From an uncultured delta proteobacterium (GTDB taxonomy: Bacteria; Myxococcota_A; Polyangia; Polyangiales; Ga0077539): DNA of 6,999 nucleotides. Below are positions 5,536 through 6,999 of the stretch, one piece after another (the first letter of the stretch is position 1; the number at the start of each line of letters is the position of its first letter). The DNA is taken from positions 1 through 6,999 of the forward strand of contig CAIOSS010001253.1 in the NCBI GenBank assembly GCA_903860995.1. Reading direction: 5' to 3'. The notes beneath the pieces are model-generated. The model was not told where the DNA came from. It saw only the letters and a program-made list of their open reading frames with translations, and made no database searches. The position numbers and the translations under genes were made by a program.

Positions 5536-6999
5536 ATGCCCCGCCTGCGACTGTCCCTCGCCGCCTGCGCGCTCTCGGGCTGCACCGGCCTCCTTGGTGG
5601 CGCAGTGGCCCCGTCGCGCCCCGACGCGGCGACCAGCGAGGTAATCGCCGTCGACGACCTGGGCGACCCGGGCGATCAACCCATCGCCCCCGTCGACACG
5701 ACCCTCCCCGACCGCGACACCCCCGGCTCCGACGCCCCGCCCGACCCCTCGGAGCTCCCTCCGATCGACGCCCCCGCCGACGATCGCACGGCCCCCGACG
5801 TCGGTGCCCCCGAAGCCGGCGCTCCAGACCTCGGCGTGCCCGACGTCGGCGTCGTGCTCCCTCCGCCCTGCGCCCCGGTCGCGGGCGGCGGGTCGGTGAC
5901 CGTGCGCGCGCCCACCCTCGCCCGCTCGATCCGCGGCATGGGCGACACCGGCTGGCTTGGCTCGCCTGCCGTGGTCGACCTCGACCGCGACAACGCCAAC
6001 GAGATCGTCGTCTCCCGCGGCGCGCGAGTCACGGCCTACACCGCCGCGGGCGCCATGCGCTGGACCGCCGCCGTCAACGGGAGCAACCGCGTCTGGGCCG
6101 CGCCCGTGATCGCCGACTTCCAGGGTGACGCCAACCTCGAGGTCGCCGCCGCCGCCGGGAGCCGCGTGACCCTGCTGAGCGCCGCGGGCGCCGTCGTCGC
6201 GCCCTTCCCGGTGACCTGGCGCGACGAGCTGCGCTCCCTCGCCGCGGGCGACCTCGACGGCGACGGCCGCGCCGACCTCGTGACGGCCTCGTCGGTGCCC
6301 CTCGCCGGCTCTCCCGCGCGCGACATCCTGATGGCCTGGCGCGGCACGGGCGCGGCCATGCGAGGCTTTCCGCCCAACACCTCGCGCACCTCGGGCTGCG
6401 ACTCCACCTGCGACGTGACCGGCGCCTACGACCAGGGCCTCGCGGTCGGCCGCATCGACAACGATGCCCTCATGGACGTGCTCGCGCCCATGGACAACGC
6501 GTACATGTCCTGGCACCTCGGCACCGGCGAGGCCTTCCGCGCGGCGTCGATCTTCCGCACCACCACCCGCGTGCCGGGCATCCGCTTCCTGCACGACTAC
6601 GCCGAGGCGCAGCAGGGCTACTCGAACTCCGAGGTGACCTCCAACCAGGCGCACTTCACCAACAGCCCGCCGGCCATCGCCGACCTCGACGGCGACGGCA
6701 CCCGCGAGCTGGTGGTGCTGGCCTCGGTGCAGAACGCCGCGCAGTCCGACCGCCAGCGCGGCGTCGCCCTCTGGGTGCTGCGCGCCGACGGCACCCGCCC
6801 CGGGGCGTGGGTCGCGCCCTTCCACGTGCGCACCTACCTCGGCGGGCTCACCGACCTCGGCGGCAACATCGTCGCGGCCACCAACCAGGTGAGCGTGGCC
6901 GACCTCGACGCCAGCTGGCCCGGTCCGGAGGTGGTCTTCGCGGGCTTCGACGGCCGCATCCACTGCGTCGGCAGCGAGCGCACCGAGCGATGGACCTAC
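5536..6999 (+). CDS. FG-GAP/VCBS-repeat lipoprotein (3' end outside window)
   Basis: The first 488 codons of a predicted surface lipoprotein, still open at the right edge. MPRLRLSLAACALSGC is a compact lipoprotein signal with lipobox LSGC (Cys16; +2 is Gly, +1 Thr, so outer-membrane sorting is likely). Residues 27-112 are an Asp/Pro-rich, surely disordered tether. From about 140 come beta-propeller repeats of the integrin-alpha FG-GAP type, each with an acidic loop: DLDRDNANE (148-156), DFQGDANLE (194-202), DLDGDGRAD (239-247), RIDNDALMD (306-314), DLDGDGTRE (383-391) and a degenerate DLDASWPGPE (456-465). The DxDxDG-type loops usually bind calcium. Blade spacing is about 45 residues for the first two intervals, then 67-77, so later blades carry insertions; one contains a CxxxC pair (288/292). 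Family members act in adhesion or ligand binding, but the ligand here is unknown. Alanine codons are mainly GCC, unlike the preceding gene. It could be co-transcribed with that gene (133-bp gap) or use its own promoter. Confidence 0.88.
   Translation, partial: MPRLRLSLAACALSGCTGLLGGAVAPSRPDAATSEVIAVDDLGDPGDQPIAPVDTTLPDRDTPGSDAPPDPSELPPIDAPADDRTAPDVGAPEAGAPDLGVPDVGVVLPPPCAPVAGGGSVTVRAPTLARSIRGMGDTGWLGSPAVVDLDRDNANEIVVSRGARVTAYTAAGAMRWTAAVNGSNRVWAAPVIADFQGDANLEVAAAAGSRVTLLSAAGAVVAPFPVTWRDELRSLAAGDLDGDGRADLVTASSVPLAGSPARDILMAWRGTGAAMRGFPPNTSRTSGCDSTCDVTGAYDQGLAVGRIDNDALMDVLAPMDNAYMSWHLGTGEAFRAASIFRTTTRVPGIRFLHDYAEAQQGYSNSEVTSNQAHFTNSPPAIADLDGDGTRELVVLASVQNAAQSDRQRGVALWVLRADGTRPGAWVAPFHVRTYLGGLTDLGGNIVAATNQVSVADLDASWPGPEVVFAGFDGRIHCVGSERTERWTY
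5791..5850 (+). repeat. Four 15-bp in-frame tandem repeats encoding [AV]P[DE]xG
   Basis: Four consecutive 15-nt units encode the pentapeptide [AV]P[DE]xG at residues 86-105 of the FG-GAP lipoprotein, at the end of its Asp/Pro-rich tether. The units are diverged in the wobble and third-residue positions, so the array is not a recent duplication. Its protein role is probably a stiff, acidic stalk lifting the propeller off the membrane. Confidence 0.65.

Noticed and set aside
5434..6963. A 509-codon minus-strand frame opposite the FG-GAP gene
   Set aside because: The Val/Gly/Arg/His-rich product mirrors the Asp/Ala codons of the real gene, and the plus strand shows a lipobox and repeated acidic loops.

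Overview
This is a very GC-rich chromosomal window whose coding frames carry G or C at most third positions. It holds two intact genes and two genes cut by the window edges. The composition, the many Asp/Pro/Gly-rich lipoprotein linkers, and the pairing of a secreted-esterase lipoprotein with an FG-GAP lipoprotein suggest a Myxococcota-like (former deltaproteobacterial, Polyangia/Sandaracinaceae type) bacterium. That placement is an inference from style; there is no rRNA or other marker gene here. No mobile element, CRISPR array, tRNA or rRNA was seen.

Left half (1-3059): a divergent pair of soluble, probably lipid-metabolic enzymes. On the minus strand, a FadE5-type acyl-CoA dehydrogenase starts with GTG at 1128 and runs off the left edge. 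On the plus strand, a thiamine-diphosphate enzyme (1410-3059) resembles the human ILVBL/HACL2 2-hydroxyacyl-CoA lyase far more than acetolactate synthase. The 281-bp gap between them contains several inverted repeats. One is a 16-bp near-palindrome just downstream of a plausible promoter for the dehydrogenase, which looks like a repressor operator. The likely joint role is fatty acyl-CoA catabolism: alpha-oxidation-type one-carbon cleavage plus beta-oxidation.

Right half (3060-6999): a cell-envelope region. After a 249-bp gap with a candidate promoter comes a 697-aa predicted lipoprotein (3309-5402). It has an alpha/beta-hydrolase catalytic half (GVSLGG nucleophile elbow) and an N-terminal domain of an uncharacterised secreted family. 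A short hairpin follows its stop codon. The last gene (5536 to the right edge) encodes a lipoprotein with at least six FG-GAP/VCBS-type repeats and may be translated from a leaderless mRNA. Both lipoproteins have an Asp-rich tether with short in-frame tandem repeats just after the lipidated cysteine. The long open frames antisense to all these genes are GC-driven shadows.

No clear new defence, mobile or biosynthetic system is visible. The items most worth follow-up are the HACL2-like/acyl-CoA dehydrogenase divergon with its operator, and the repeat-tethered lipoprotein pair.
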